Of a stretch of DNA of 64,000 nt, positions 1 through 11,400 are shown one piece after another. Origin of the DNA: Prorocentrum cordatum (lineage: Eukaryota; Sar; Dinophyceae; Prorocentrales; Prorocentraceae); assembly GCA_963575745.1 (NCBI GenBank), contig CAUYUJ010009402.1:107956-171955 (forward strand), given 5' to 3'. How positions within the stretch are numbered: the stretch's first letter is position 1; each line of letters begins with the position of its first letter. The position numbers were made by a program, and so were the translations under genes. Below the pieces are notes generated by a model, which was not told the origin of the DNA, ran no database searches, and saw only the letters and a list, made by a program, of their open reading frames with translations.

Positions 1-625
1 TACTGATGCTGAGGGTCGTGGTGTGTGCTTGTGGTAGTGATGGTGGTGATCGTGATGAGGTTGCTGGTGATGATGAAGTTCATGATGATGCTGCTACTGA
101 CGATAACTAGATGGGTGATACTGATGATGATCGTGGTGGTGCTGATTCTGATGACAACGCTGATGCTCCTGATGCTGCTGGCGACGACTATGATTCAGAT
201 GATGATCATGATGATGCTACTGGTGTTGATGATGATGGTGATGATGATGATGATGATGACGACGATGACAATGGTAATTGTGATACCAATGCTGATGATG
301 ATGCTGATGCTGATGCTGATATTGATGATGATGATGATGATGATGATCATCATCATCAGCATCATCATAATCATGCTGATGCCGATGCTGATGCTGATGG
401 TCGTGGTGTATGTGTGGGTGTGTGTTGTGGTGTTGGTGGTGGTTATCGTGATGAGGTTGCTCGTGATGATGGTTTCGATGATGATGATGCTGATGATAAC
501 GATTATGATGATACTGATGCTGATGATGATGGTGATGATGATGGTAGTGATCATTGTCATCATCATGCTAATGCTGATGATGATGCTGATTAGTATGATG
601 ATGATGCTGATGATGATTATGGTAC

Positions 626-690
<65 letters not shown>

Positions 691-860
691 CTGATGATGG
701 TGATGACGGTGATGGCGATGCTGGCGATGGTGATGCTGATGCTGATGCTGATGGTCGTTATGCTGGTGTGTGTGCTTGTGGTGATGGTGATGGTGATGCT
801 GCTGCTGATGATGATGGCGATGATGATGTGTTCGATGATGAAGATTGTTGTTCCTCATCA
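1..860. repeat. Imperfect GAT/ATG trinucleotide tract
   Basis: Nearly every triplet is GAT, ATG, TGA or a one-base variant, with a pure run near 619-690. Long open frames here (poly-Met, poly-Asp, poly-His) exist only because the repeat lacks stops, so no gene is called. Confidence 0.95.
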
Positions 861-1550
861 TCCATCGACTTCGGGGAAAACAGAAGTCCACATTGCTTCA
901 GTCTGTGGATTGTATGCGAGCAGACTGTTCTAAAAGGATTCCCGTTGCAGGGCACGGTTGCCCTTTCTCGCCTCTTTGGGGCGGGCCACGCGAGGAACAG
1001 GGGGCTACGACGAGCGACAAACCTGCTGCTTGTTCGATCTCGGCTGGTGGCTGAAGGCTTACGCGTTTATATCTTCTAACCCCGAACAGATTCTCCAGGC
1101 TTACGCCACAAAAGGAGGACCTCAGCAGAAATCCCCAGCAGTTGCGGGGACTTGCAAGTTGGCAAAGTTCGAGGTCTAGAGAATCCATGGTTTCTGTCTC
1201 CTGGGCGTCCAGGTCGGCGTGATCGAGCTCGGGCATTGGGCTTGAAACATCCTCATTGCCTGGCTCGGGTGCAACAGTAGCGGCGTCTAAGCGGCTGGCT
1301 GTCGGGCGAAGGTTAAACAAGCGATTGCGCGTGTGTGCGCTGGCAGGCTGAGAACAGGCGCGAGACGGTGGTCTCAGGAAAAAGGGGAACTTCGGATGCC
1401 GGCGGACTTCCGATCCTGAGTGCACCGTGCACGTATATTCGCTGGGCGGGAGAGACTGGCCACGCACAAACAGGACTGGGCGATGCTCATTCACTTCAAG
1501 CGGGAGAGACTGGCCACGCGCAAACAGGACTGGGCGATGCTCATTCACTT
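861..1550. other. No gene seen; contains a two-copy 54-bp tandem repeat
   Basis: Positions 1446-1553 hold two almost identical 54-bp copies around the phrase AGAGACTGGCCACGC. The rest is unique-looking GC-rich sequence without a coding signal that I can support. Confidence 0.6.
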
Positions 1551-2426
1551 CTATTGGAGCGTGTCTACCCACGTCCCGAGCTCCTCTTCGAGCCATCCTG
1601 GAGGCGCTACTCCTGTCATCATCTTGCCCACCCCCTCGGAGCGGAAGGCTGCCAGTACGTCCTGGCGGAGGCTGAAGTTGTTCATCGAGAGCTGGAGCTT
1701 GACGAACTTCCTGTGGTGGCACGACTCCACTCGGATGAACGCTATGCTGTCTTCGATGTCGTGCGTGGTGATCGTCGCTGCGCCGTCGGCCTCCGCTGGT
1801 TGGACCTTTTCGAGCCATGCGTTGAGTGAGGCTCGGAGCGCTCCGCCCACGTCCGCTGCCGCCAGCGTCTCGATCATGACGACTGCGAGCGAAGCCGTCG
1901 GGGGGCCGAATGTGGCGAGCTTGGCCTTGCCTGTTTGGCGCAGCCCGTCGATCTCGTTCTTGTTTTCCTCGAGTTCGTCCGCGAGGTTGGTGACCACTGG
2001 GTGCTCGACTGGGAGCTGGATCGTGTCGATGGTGCTGGCCGCCAGCAGGCGGCTCCTCTGCGTGGTCTGGAGCAGGAGTTTGGCCATGGTCTGCAGGAGG
2101 TCGTGGACGTTGCGGTCCTTGCTGGTCCACTGCTTCTCCGAGTGGTTGCCGCGTCTGCGTCGACCTCCCCGCCGACGACGACGGCCCCTGCCCTGGTCCG
2201 TGTCGTCCTCGTCGCCCATCGCGGTCTCCTCCCGCTTGTCGCGGGCCAGCGCTCCGCTGGTGACTTTTTGCTTGGCCTTCGGCCGCTCGCTGGCGCCTGC
2301 TCCACCACTCCCAGACACTGCTGAGGAAGGCTGCCGGCGCCACGCCGCCCTCGGCATGGCTGCTGGCGTCGCCGCCGTTGCCGCCGACACAGGCCCCAGG
2401 CGTAGGTCTCGCCGAAGAGGTCGCAC
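1551..2426 (-). CDS. Retrotransposon-type 3' ORF domain protein (291 aa)
   Basis: An uninterrupted reverse-strand frame with ordinary amino-acid composition, unlike the low-complexity frames around it. The N-terminal 90 residues are Ala/Arg-rich; from about residue 95 it reads KQWTSKDRNVHDLLQTMAKL, then LLQTTQR, later APPGWLEEEL near the C-terminus. From memory, this pattern resembles the domain that follows RT and zinc-finger segments in dinoflagellate APE/RT non-LTR retrotransposons. A related but broken domain lies on the same strand at about 25.7-26.5 kb (phrases LQKLALGTA, LVSEFWLIPA, GTREEKEYA). No EN or RT sequence is joined to this copy, so it is probably a 5'-truncated insertion. The start at 2426 is only the first Met in the frame. 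Function of the domain is unknown; a free-standing host gene remains possible. Confidence 0.5.
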   Translation of the reverse strand: MRPLRRDLRLGPVSAATAATPAAMPRAAWRRQPSSAVSGSGGAGASERPKAKQKVTSGALARDKREETAMGDEDDTDQGRGRRRRRGGRRRRGNHSEKQWTSKDRNVHDLLQTMAKLLLQTTQRSRLLAASTIDTIQLPVEHPVVTNLADELEENKNEIDGLRQTGKAKLATFGPPTASLAVVMIETLAAADVGGALRASLNAWLEKVQPAEADGAATITTHDIEDSIAFIRVESCHHRKFVKLQLSMNNFSLRQDVLAAFRSEGVGKMMTGVAPPGWLEEELGTWVDTLQ

Positions 2427-3257
2427 GGGTGCTGCGAGGGATCGGCGTTAGGTGTCGCAGCTGCTGGCCCTTGCATTGTGGTGCGTGTCGGAGCTGACGG
2501 AGCAGGTCTGGCTGGCGAGGTGGCTCGGCGTCTCGTCGAGCTCGGGCGCGCGTGCCGCGGCGGTGCCGCGGCGCTGGTGAGCAGCTGGAGCGATGCCGAC
2601 TGGGTCAGTCGGCGGTTCGCAGGCGTGTCCTCGGCGCGCCACGGGTCGCCACGAGCGGCGGGCAGCACAGCGGCAACAGCGGCGTCGGCTGCTCCAGCGG
2701 GTGCCCGCGCTGCCGTGCCAGCGTGGGGCTCGCTCGTTGTCTGGGTTCGAGTCCAGAGCCCAAATGGCGACGGTGGGATGTGGGAGAGCACGTGTTATCG
2801 CAATTCGGTTGGACACGGGTAGTCCCGTCGACAACATTCCGAGGCCAACTGCTCGTACAGTGGGCACAACCGAAATCGGGACTGTTGCCATCTGTACTCG
2901 TGTCGGGTGAGCTCGTGGATGCATCGACCTTGCAGCCACGATCGTTTATGATCCCGACTTGAGTGCTCTATCGACTGGAACACCGTGTCACAGATGGTGA
3001 TGACGGCCTTATTGATGATGATATGATGACGGTGATGACGACGATGGTGTTGATGATGTTGGTGGTGATGCCGACATGGGTTTTGGTCATGATGGTGATC
3101 ATGCTGGTGATGATGATGTTGGTGATACTGATGCTCATGTTGGTTATGATGCTGATGATGCTGATTATGATGTCGATGACCATGCCGATGAAGATGACGA
3201 TGATGATCAACAGGAGTAGAAGTAGGAGTAGAACGAGGATGTCGAATCAGAACCAAC
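2427..3257. other. No gene seen; GAT-type repeat at about 2990-3230
   Basis: 2427-2985 shows no supported gene. From about 2990 the sequence becomes a GATGAT-rich imperfect trinucleotide tract that ends in an AGGAGTAG-like run near 3210-3235. Confidence 0.6.
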
Positions 3258-3415
3258 AGCATCCACGTGAGCTGTTGAAGTTCCGCGCGGATTTCTGGGA
3301 TCGGCGCTGGGCCCGTTGGCGCCTCCTATGGCGCGCTCCGCGCGCCTGGAGAGGAAGGTCGAGCGCGGATTCAAGAAGTCTGCGCGGACCTCCAACAACT
3401 TATGTTTATTCTGCA
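3258..3415. mobile_element. Foldback (MITE-like) element FB, copy 1
   Basis: The left arm contains CCGCGCGGATTTCTGGGATC and the right arm its near reverse complement, GATTCAAGAAGTCTGCGCGG. The centre GGCGCGCTCCGCGCGCC-like block is also self-complementary, so the whole unit can fold into one long hairpin. The outer flank includes AACTTATGTTTATTC, shared with other copies. It has no coding capacity. Confidence 0.75.
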
Positions 3416-3419
3416 TTAT

Positions 3420-3705
3420 GTTGCTCCAGGAGGAGGACGAGGAGGAGGAGAAGGAGAAGCAGGAGGAGGAGGAAGAAAAGGCGAAGGAGAAGGATGAGAA
3501 GGAGGAGGAGGAAGAGATTGATGAAAAGGAGGAGGAGGAGGAGGAGGAGGACAAGAAGGAGGAGAGCATGAGGAGGAGGAGAAGAAGGAGGAGAGGAGGA
3601 GGAAGAGGAGGAGGAGGATGAGGAGGAGGAGGAGAGGAGGAGATGGAGGAGGACGAGGAGGAGGAGGAGGAGGAGGAGGAGGAGGGTGGCAGGAGGGGGA
3701 AGGCA
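3420..3705 (+). repeat. GAG/GGA purine tract
   Basis: Almost pure purine on the + strand, mainly GAG triplets with AAG interruptions. It could form H-DNA or R-loops, but nothing else is encoded. Confidence 0.95.
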
Positions 3706-3793
3706 AACGGGGCAGTTTTTCCAAGAGAGGGGTGCTCCCGCGGGGGGTCGGGGTCAACCTCCAGGAGACGTCCTCGAGACCCCCCCATACCCA

Positions 3794-3956
3794 GATCATT
3801 GGATACGATGTGTTTTTCGGTCGCGATCGATAGTGACCGATCGGCACTCCAAATTGGTAGCGACCGATTTGTCGCGACCGATACCGAAATTCGAAGCAAA
3901 ATCGGTCGCGACCGTTCTCGTCGGTTTCGCTTGGAAAATTCCAGTATCCAGTGATC
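3794..3956. mobile_element. MITE-like element 'GATCAYTGGATAC', copy 1
   Basis: Terminal inverted repeats GATCATTGGATAC (3794) and GTATCCAGTGATC (to 3956) bound a 163-bp unit packed with variants of GGTCGCGACCGATC. Similar units occur at 15633-15876 and 59556-59726. Confidence 0.75.
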
Positions 3957-4059
3957 GGGGTAGGACCACCCCCTGGGACGCCCCCAATCCCCTGCGGGGG
4001 AGGGGGACCGCGCCCTGGGGGCAAACGGGGCAAATTTTCCAAGAGAGAGGTGCTCTCTC

Positions 4060-4252
4060 AGGCGATCGCAAACATGGATAAAGGAGGCATGGGTTAGCGA
4101 CGGGTCCCGTTTGCATAGGGAATCACAGGTTTCCGCCGCCGAGCGAGGCGGCACCAGCCGCATTCTGGGGAGGGTACTTCCCCCTATCCATGGATTTGGC
4201 GACCGCGCGCCAAATCCATGGATCGCTAATCAATATTTGCGCGCCCCCGACC
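4060..4252. repeat. Dispersed 190-bp repeat with a strong central palindrome, copy 1
   Basis: It begins near GGCGATCGCAAACATGGAT and ends near GCGCGCCCCCGAC. At 4186-4223 two 16-bp arms (ATCCATGGATTTGGCG and its complement) flank a 6-base loop. A second copy lies at 57589-57785 with the palindrome largely kept. Confidence 0.75.
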
Positions 4253-4484
4253 CTTCCATGGGGGCGGGGGGGGGACCACCCCCGGGACCCCCCCCGAGAT
4301 CCCCACAGGACCAGCAGGGACGAAAAATCATGCCGGAATGCTTGTCGTCAAAATTTTTCTGCCTCTCTGGAGGCCCCTCGCTGGGCCGGGCCGCCAAAAA
4401 GCAGCGGCTCGGGGCTAGTCGTGCGGCAAAGAGGCCTCCCGGGGTCGAAGTTGTGACGTAAACACGACGTCGGGGGTTAGTATC

Positions 4485-4650
4485 GTTTAACCGACCCCCA
4501 TCCCCATCCTCATCCCCTTCGAGACCCCATCCAAATTACCACCCCAGTTTGGAACACACCCCTCGAAACCCGAAGGGAACGGCCTATATACCCATCTTGG
4601 GGGTAAATCGGCCAGGGGGGCCCAGGCCACGCCGCTGGGAATGGGGATTG
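4485..4650. repeat. Dispersed repeat shared with 46060-46230
   Basis: Shared phrases in the same order in both places: GTTTAACC, CCCCTCGAAACCCGA, GGGGGTA, ATCGGCCA and GGGGGGCCCAGGCCACGCC. No coding role seen. Confidence 0.65.
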
Positions 4651-4699
4651 GTTCAACGATGCTCAGGGGGTCTTGGAACCCTCCTGGGCCATCTCTGAC

Positions 4700-5165
4700 G
4701 AAGGATTAGGGGCAGGCAGAGGCCGGAGGAGGGCGGATGCGCCAAAAGGACAGGGATGAGGCTGGAGAGATGAGGGCCTGGGAGACCGGCGAGCGGGGGG
4801 GAGGAGGCCGCGCGAGACAGCGGATGCGAACGCCGGGATACTTAGAAGGGCTCTGGAGGGAGGGGGGAGAAGGAGGGAGGGGCACGAGGGGGGACGGTTG
4901 GCTGAGGAAAGAGGAGGAGGAGGAGGAGGAGGAGGAGGGGGATGAGGCGGAGGAGCAGCAGGAGCAGGGTGGACGGACGTTCTTTATGGCCGCAGGGGGG
5001 GCCAGGAGGCCCAAGGAGAAGGAAGGGGGAGGAGGGGGATAGGGAGGGGGATGCAGGAGAGGGAGTCGGATGAGGGGGGGGTGCGGAGGTTGAAGAGGAT
5101 GAGGGGGAGAAGCGCAGAGGAGGAAGAAGAGGATTCAAAAGAGGAGGAGGAGGAGGAGGAGGCAC
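4700..5165 (+). repeat. Purine-rich low-complexity tract
   Basis: GGA/GAG-rich sequence with a pure GAG run near 4910-4940 and another near 5140-5160. The ORFs here are repeat artefacts. Confidence 0.8.
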
Positions 5166-7847
5166 CCAATTGTTATAGATATTGGATGTGTTGTACATGT
5201 TTGTATCCCGACATTCTCCCATGCTCCTCTCCACTTGCTGCTCTTTCTCATCCATCTTCGCCATTATCTTCCCTCATCCATGCCATCCCTCTTCCCTTGT
5301 TACTGCTCTCTCGCCATCCCTTCCACCATCACGAGTAGGTGAATCAACTAGTGAAAGCAAGCTATTCCGTCCTCGTGTTCTCATTCGTACGGCTTTTTCA
5401 TTCACTCCGTACTGCCTCCTCCCTGCCTCTTCTATTGACACGCATTTGGTCCATGCCTAGCGCCTGCCTGTCACATACCCCCTCACGCATGTCTTGCGTG
5501 CTTTCACGTTGGTGTGACAATTTCCTTGTCGTTCAAGGCCAGGCAGGCATTTTCGTATGCTGCGTGGCCTCCTGTTTTCCGATCGTGAGGCGAGGGTTCA
5601 AGGCTCAACAACTCTGCGTTGGATTCTTGCCTTGCTTTGCCCCTGTTTGAGGCTCTCCAACGCGCGCTGCAACTAGAAGAACGGAATAAGGCGACGCGTT
5701 TTGGCATTGCTCTTTCAATTGAAGGGCAACCATGATCTTGCACAGTCATTCGGATGGGGGCGTAGTTCAGGCATTCGAGGAATCATGCACGCCTGCGACT
5801 CGTTCCGAAAAACGGTCTTCTCAGCTTCGTGTCGGCGTTTTCGGTCCAGTGTTTAGGCCTTGTTTCGCGGATGCAAGATGCGGTCGTGAGCTTTGGTTAG
5901 CGTGCCGCTCCGCCGGTTCTGGCCCACCACACTTGGGCGCGACACGCCAAACACGTCCGAGTCCACAAGCGTCACAGTCCTTAGCTCGCCTCAGCCTCCC
6001 GCAGAGCGGAGCGACGCGCTATCCGCTCGCAGGGCACAGCGTGTCGCCAGAGCCGTCGCCGCGACACGGTACGCAGAAGTTTGCGACCGCACATGCATAA
6101 TATTCGGATGCAATGTCTGGGAGGTCAAAGTCTGATTTTGCCCTGGTCCGAAATCCTGGCCGCTTTGTCCGGCCTAGTCCAGCTAAAGCAGGCTTATTCC
6201 CGCTTTATCCGCGGCCTAATCTGGCGCAACAGTCCCCCAGTGGGGCTTAAGTTTTGTTAGTCTTTCCGACGAAGACCTCCCAATAGCTGCCTCCCGAACA
6301 ATATGAGCATGGTGGCGTGGCGTTCTGCATTATGACGTGCAGCCGGATGTGCTGGGAAGCTGCGCTACATCGTTGTGTGTAGCTGCGCGCGGGCAGCGGC
6401 GCGGCACGGCTGCCGCGACGCCCTTTGGGGGTTGCCGCTTCGGGGGGTTCTCTTGACGTGCTCTGGGCCTCTGGGGCCTCCCAGGGGCGTGGCGGGCCGC
6501 CCCCCGGGGAGTTGGGGGGCGCGCGGGCTTGATTGGGCCCGTCTTGGATCGGGCGGGCCCAGGACGGAGAAATCGCGCCAGAGCGCCCCCGAACGTTCTC
6601 GGAGCGTTCCGGGCTGCTCTGGGAGCGCGGTGCCCGATACGTCCCCCAATATCGCGAGAACTCAGGGAAACCTGCTTTGTCCCAGTCCGTGTTTGTCCCG
6701 GTCCTGGGTTCGTCTTCTTGTAGAGTAATGGGCTGCGGGGGGTGGGCTTGCGGGCGGTATTTGGGTCAATCTCCTGGCCGTTCTTTGTTTGTCTTGGGCC
6801 TTCTTTGGGCCATCCCGGGGAGGCCTTGTGCCGTTTTTGGGCTGCCTCGGGCGCTTGCCCCTTCCGGCGCGAAGTCCGTCTGGGACTCAATCGTGATGGC
6901 AAGGCGTAAGCAATATGTTTTTTGCTCGTGGAGTTTGCCTTTCGGGGGCCCTTTCTTTGGCTCCTGGGGAGCCCAGCGGAGCGGAGGGTGACCCGCATCC
7001 AGATGAGACCACGCGGCTCCCTGGGGTCTCCTGAGTTAGCTGCGCAACTGTCGCTTCTTCCGTGGGCTCTTGGGGGGGGCCAGCGAAGCGGGGGGGTCCC
7101 CCGCATCCAGACGAGACCACGCGGCTCCCTTGGGGCGGCCAGGCACGCAGTTGTCATACATTTAGCGGGCTCCTGGGAGGTCCTGCAGAGCCAGGACCTC
7201 TTGGCAGGTTGAGTTCGTCCGACGTTCTCAGTCGTTGTACTGAGCGGTCCTGCTTATAGCCGGCTCGAGTGTAGAAAGGGTTTCGTACGCCTTTGGGTAG
7301 CTGCGTGCCCGTTGTAGAAGGCAATCAGGGGACAATCAGCGAGACGTGGAACGACAAGATCCCAAAGGAGGGAGCATGAGGTCAAGGGCGAGCTGTGGCG
7401 AAGTTTGAGGGAAGGTGAGGACAATTTTCTGAGGCCGCGGAGGATGAGGTGAAGGGGGAGGAGGAGGAGGAGGAAAAGCAGACGCACGAGGACACTAGAG
7501 AGGAGGCGGGGGGGGGAGACGAGGAGATGGAAGGAGGATGAGACGATGAATGATGATCAGAGAAAACATGGCGAGATGAAAAGGACAGCTGACGGATAAG
7601 TAGGGGGGCGACGTAGCGGGGAGCATGTTGTAATATTGTCAATCCGGAAGGGCAGGAAGCACGAGGTATAATGGGCGGGAGAGGTGAGGATAGTCAGGAT
7701 GAGCGCCCGCCGACCCGCATTCGATCCGTCGACCACCCCGTTCGCAATTCGGCGCCCACGTGTTTCACGGTTCGCTCGTAGCTGTGAAGTTGTGGGTTGT
7801 TGTTGAGGGTTTAGGTAGGATGATGGGGCCTGTTGTGACCAGCGCTG
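5166..7847. other. Intergenic, no supported gene
   Basis: Mixed GC-rich sequence. A short phrase around ATCCAGAYGAGACCACGCGG occurs twice (near 6999 and 7107). A short GAG run lies near 7445-7475. No exon or RNA gene could be supported. Confidence 0.5.
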
Positions 7848-8061
7848 TTCGGTAGCAAGTCATGGGAGCCTGGTATACCCTCGTTATTTAGTCTTTCGCG
7901 TCGACTAGCGTCGATGAGCGTCTGGAAGCTGATGATATAGCAACGATTTAGCGTCGGTTAGCGTCGACCAGCGTTTGTTTAGCGTCGATGAGTGTCGACT
8001 AGCGTCGATTAGTGTCGATTCGCAAGGGCCGACAAGGTGGCTGTCATGAGTTGCCACCGAA
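7848..8061. mobile_element. Introner-like TIR element, intergenic copy
   Basis: The left end TTCGGTAGCAAGTCATGGGA is mirrored by a right end that reads TCATGAGTTGCCACCGAA. The interior is made of AGCGTCGATTAGCGTCGA-like repeats. The same ends and the same interior make up intron 1 of the GH31 gene (about 14586-14828), so this is a copy of that sequence outside a recognised gene. Confidence 0.8.
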
Positions 8062-8067
8062 ACCAAG

Positions 8068-8125
8068 GCCCCGCGCGGATCCAAGAAACCCGCGCGGAGC
8101 GCCAAAAGTTCATATTGATGGCGTT
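8068..8125. mobile_element. Foldback element FB, right-arm half copy
   Basis: CGCGCGGATCCAAGAAACCC followed by GCGCGGAGCGCCAAAAGTT matches the right arm of the full FB copies; the left arm is missing. It directly follows the 7848-8061 element. Confidence 0.65.
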
Positions 8126-8184
8126 TTGTTTCCTCTCCGCCATTCCGTGCGACGGACCGACTGCACCTCGCTGCTCGAGTTCTT

Positions 8185-8281
8185 CCGTGTCGACTAGCGT
8201 CGGCTTGGCGTCGATGAGCGTCGATTCGCAAGAGACCCCACAATATTGTATGGGAGGCTCCCGTGAGCTGCCACCGAGAAA
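8185..8281. mobile_element. Introner-like TIR element, right-end partial copy
   Basis: GTCGACTAGCGTCGGC leads through GCGTCGATTCGCAAG to GGGAGGCTCCCGTGAGCTGC and CACCGAGAA. This is the right half of the 7848-8061 family. Confidence 0.7.
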
Positions 8282-8587
8282 ATTTCGCGCGATGGGCCGA
8301 CTGCATCCCGCTGCTCGAGTTTGTTTTCGCCCCCGCGGCCTTGTCGTGGGCGCCGCCGGTCTGGCGGCCGCAAGGGCCCAGGGCCTTCGGCGATTTTTTT
8401 TTGCGCGGGGCAGGACGCAGCGGCGACCGGGCAGCGCTGTTGCAGCGGGCGGGCCTTTGGAGCGCTCTCGGCCCGAGCCACATCGCCCACCAGTGGACAT
8501 AAACATAAACATGAAAAGTGAAGAGTGGTATACACATCAAAATGACAACTCCAATAGTAATAACGTTACGAACATTAATCAACAAAA

Positions 8588-8625
8588 CACACACACATAT
8601 ATATATATATATACACACAAGGACA
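8588..8625. repeat. CA/TA dinucleotide microsatellite
   Basis: ACACACAC, then a TATATATA run, then ACACAC. It directly precedes an FB foldback copy. Confidence 0.9.
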
Positions 8626-8627
8626 TA

Positions 8628-8766
8628 CACACCAACTTTTGGCGCTCCGCGGGAATTTCTGGGATCCGCGCTGGGGGCCCCCCTGGCGCGCTCCGCGCGC
8701 CAGGGAGGGGGGTCCCGCGCAGATCCAAGAAATCCGTGCGGAGCGCCACCAGTTTATGTTCATTCC
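8628..8766. mobile_element. Foldback element FB, copy 2
   Basis: Left arm TTTTGGCGCTCCGCGGGAAT, right arm GATCCAAGAAATCCGTGCGG followed by AGCGCCACCAGTTTATGTTC. The central GGCGCGCTCCGCGCGCC is itself a perfect hairpin. Confidence 0.85.
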
Positions 8767-9875
8767 GTGTTTCTTTATCCAGGTATTGGGCGATCTCAGG
8801 CCTTGGGCATTGCCGAGATTCGGAACCATCGCTGGCCATCGGCCCAGGCAGTGGGGCATGGCCGAGCAGTCGCAGACAGAGCCACACAGCCGCCTCGCGC
8901 CGCACTTCCTCGATGCCGCGCAGTCCGCAGTGCAGACTTCGATGTCCTCGTTGCCCTCGCAGCCCCCACAACTTGTGCCAGGGTGTCTCGATTAAGAGCC
9001 GCGTGCATCAGCAACAGAGCATCCCAGGATGACACCCGATCCCCTCATCGCAAGAGGCGCGAGCTGTCCAGATGTTTTCATTCGCAGCCGTCATCTGCCT
9101 GCCGTGCGCTCCACGGAGCACCCCTGTTCTCGAGCTCAACACGGCGCTAGGTCTTGACGTCTGAGCAGGCCGCGGCCATCCTCTTGCCAGCGACGTGCAG
9201 CACCGCGTGCTCCAGGTCGCATCCTGCGCGTGTCCGCGCTCACTGGAGCTTGAGCTAGCTAGGCGGCTTGTCATGGCGGTAGTGGCACTGGTGGTGGCAG
9301 CGGCAATGGCCGTGGCAGCAGCAACGGCAGTGGTGTGGGCACGGTGGAAGCCGTCACGGTCAATGAATTGTAGTTGTTGTAGTCGATGCTGGAGTCGTTA
9401 TGTTGTAGTAGGTACTTGACTTGTCGCGTGAGTTGTGCGCAGTACGCAGCACGTAGCGCCGAGCTCGTGTCACGCAGCCGCATCTGGAGGAGGGGGCGGG
9501 AGGGGAGGGGGAGGGGGAGTGGGGAGGAGGAGCAGCCGCAGGACGATGAGGATGAGACGCAGGAGGATTGGCACGGTTGTGCGCGGAGGCCCTCGTCGCG
9601 GAGCTCGCCGCTTGCCAGTCGGCTGCGCGGTTGGAGCAGGAGGCGGACCTTGTCGCGCGCGTCAGGGTGGTGATGAGGACGAGGATGGGGACGAGGGCGA
9701 GGAAAAGGAGGCGAGGGCAGGAGAACGTGGCAGAGGAGAGAAGGGGAGTACAGCAGCCAGCCCAAGTGAGAAACTTGCCTGTCAGCTGGTGCCCCATGAC
9801 TCTGTATTATCTCGCGATGGGCCCACAACGCCGTGAGGTCGACGAACGGTATGCGTGTAGTTTCCATATATCCTG
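8767..9875. other. No gene seen; GGCAGYGGY repeat at about 9275-9345
   Basis: The short tract at 9275-9345 repeats GTGGCAGCGGCAATGG-like units, and a GGA-rich run lies near 9488-9530. No homology recognised elsewhere. Confidence 0.5.
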
Positions 9876-10080
9876 TGGTGTTGAGTTCTCGCTTTGAAGA
9901 GACAGCGGCCCGCGTTCCTCACTCACTCCCCCTCCCCCTCCTCCCTTCTCCCATCCCTGCCTCTGCCCTCCGCATTTTCCTAGTTCGGCACACCCCTCAC
10001 GCGTGTCTGGTGCCTTTGGAATGCGTCCCCGCCATCCATGTCGTCACACCCCTCGTACGCTTCGTGGTCACATGCTCGAT
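9876..10080. repeat. Degenerate copy of the 90-bp-array element
   Basis: GTGGTGTTGAGTTCTCGCTT followed by GAAGAGACAGCGGCCCGCGTT matches the left ends at 35868 and 54393. The phrase TTCGGCACACCCCTCACGCG and a diverged CACCCCTCGTACGCTTCGTGG stand for two decayed 90-bp units. Confidence 0.6.
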
Positions 10081-10737
10081 GGCTGGCGGGCTCTGGCCAT
10101 ACAGCTTGGGTAACGATACGTATGTTATGAGGTGGTTGTCTAGGCCTTTAAGATGGTGTCTGAGTTGATGAGGTCGGTTGATCGCGCCGCACAGCGGATG
10201 CTTCGCCGATGCGGTTCGATGTAGAGACCGATTTTTGTCCACGTTGGCGTCGCCGATGCATCGCCGACGCCGCCGACGCATCCTCGATGTATTGGCGGTG
10301 TGGTGCTACCATTTAATTCTATTTGCTCGGAATCCATTTGGGAGGCCTCTCTAATTGCATGGTCTGACCGGACGCAGGCCTCTCAAGTAGGAAGGCGATC
10401 GACTACAGAATTGATTTACCCCAAAACTTGAACTGTTCATCGGATCACCTAAAACATTTCTGATTTGCCCCAGAACGTTCGTAGATCTGCAGACTCGACG
10501 AAGAAACAATACGGCTACATCAATTTTGCAGTCGGTCTCCTACTCGAGCCTCTGCGCCTCGTCTCCAGCAGCGCCGCCTCGAACCGGGCCTTCGTGTAAG
10601 CCCTGCCGCCTGCGGCACAGCGCGCCCCTCGTCGAAGGGCGCTCTGCGGAGTGTCTTGTTGCCGCCGTGCCCTGCGCTAACAGGGCCTCAGGCTGCGGGC
10701 GTCTCTGCATGGCACCATGGCGCTTCGACTATTCAGG
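10081..10737. other. No gene seen
   Basis: Apart from a short GATGC/GCCGACGCC-rich patch near 10240-10285, this stretch shows no repeat or coding pattern that I can support. Confidence 0.4.
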
Positions 10738-11400
10738 GACCATTTCGATCCGATCGATCCGATTTGATGCCGATTTCGGCTGGCCCGATTTGATTCGACT
10801 TAGCTATTTCGGCCATCCGTTGCGGCCCGATGCTTGCGTGATGCTGTTGTGAGTCTTTACGCAGCCGATCCGATTCGATTTCGACTTCGTGCCGATGCAG
10901 CCTGACCCGACGCACATGTCGATTCGATCCGATTTCCCGATTCGTTGCTGACAGTGCGCCGAGTGAAGTGCCCCATGGCTCCTTCCTCTTGCAGGAGTAT
11001 AGCGGGGATAATCCCCATGAGAATTCTCCGATCTGACGGAATTGGGCAAGACAGAGGGGATGGAGGGGAGGAAAGGGGGCCATTCACGCCACGACCTGCG
11101 CTGGCGCCGCGCGGGAATGCGTAGGAATGGCGAATTCCCAGACGGCGCCGACGCGAATCGTGATGTGACCAGGGCAGGGCTCATTTCGATTTTTCCGATT
11201 CGACTCGATTCGATTTCGATGGATTTCGATTCCGATTCAATTCGATTTCGGATTCCGATTTGGGATCCGATTTCACAATCGAGGCCTACTAGCGTGCCTA
11301 TGTCTACCGATTCGTCTTTTCCCGACTCGGCTGCCGATGTCCGCCGATCCGATTCATTTCGATCGCCGATCCCACTTATCGATTCGATTCTGGGTTCTCC
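10738..11400. repeat. GATTCGATTTCGATCC-type short tandem repeat, interrupted
   Basis: Variants of CGATTCGATTTC recur through 10738-10960 and again through 11185-11395, separated by about 220 bases of unique sequence. Confidence 0.75.

Noticed and set aside
25-933. Long Met/Leu-, Asp- and His-rich open frames
   Set aside because: They are translations of the GAT trinucleotide tract in its frames and lack any sequence complexity.
4111-4461. Coding frame across the 190-bp repeat
   Set aside because: The same repeat at 57589 has a different frame structure, and the palindrome explains the sequence.
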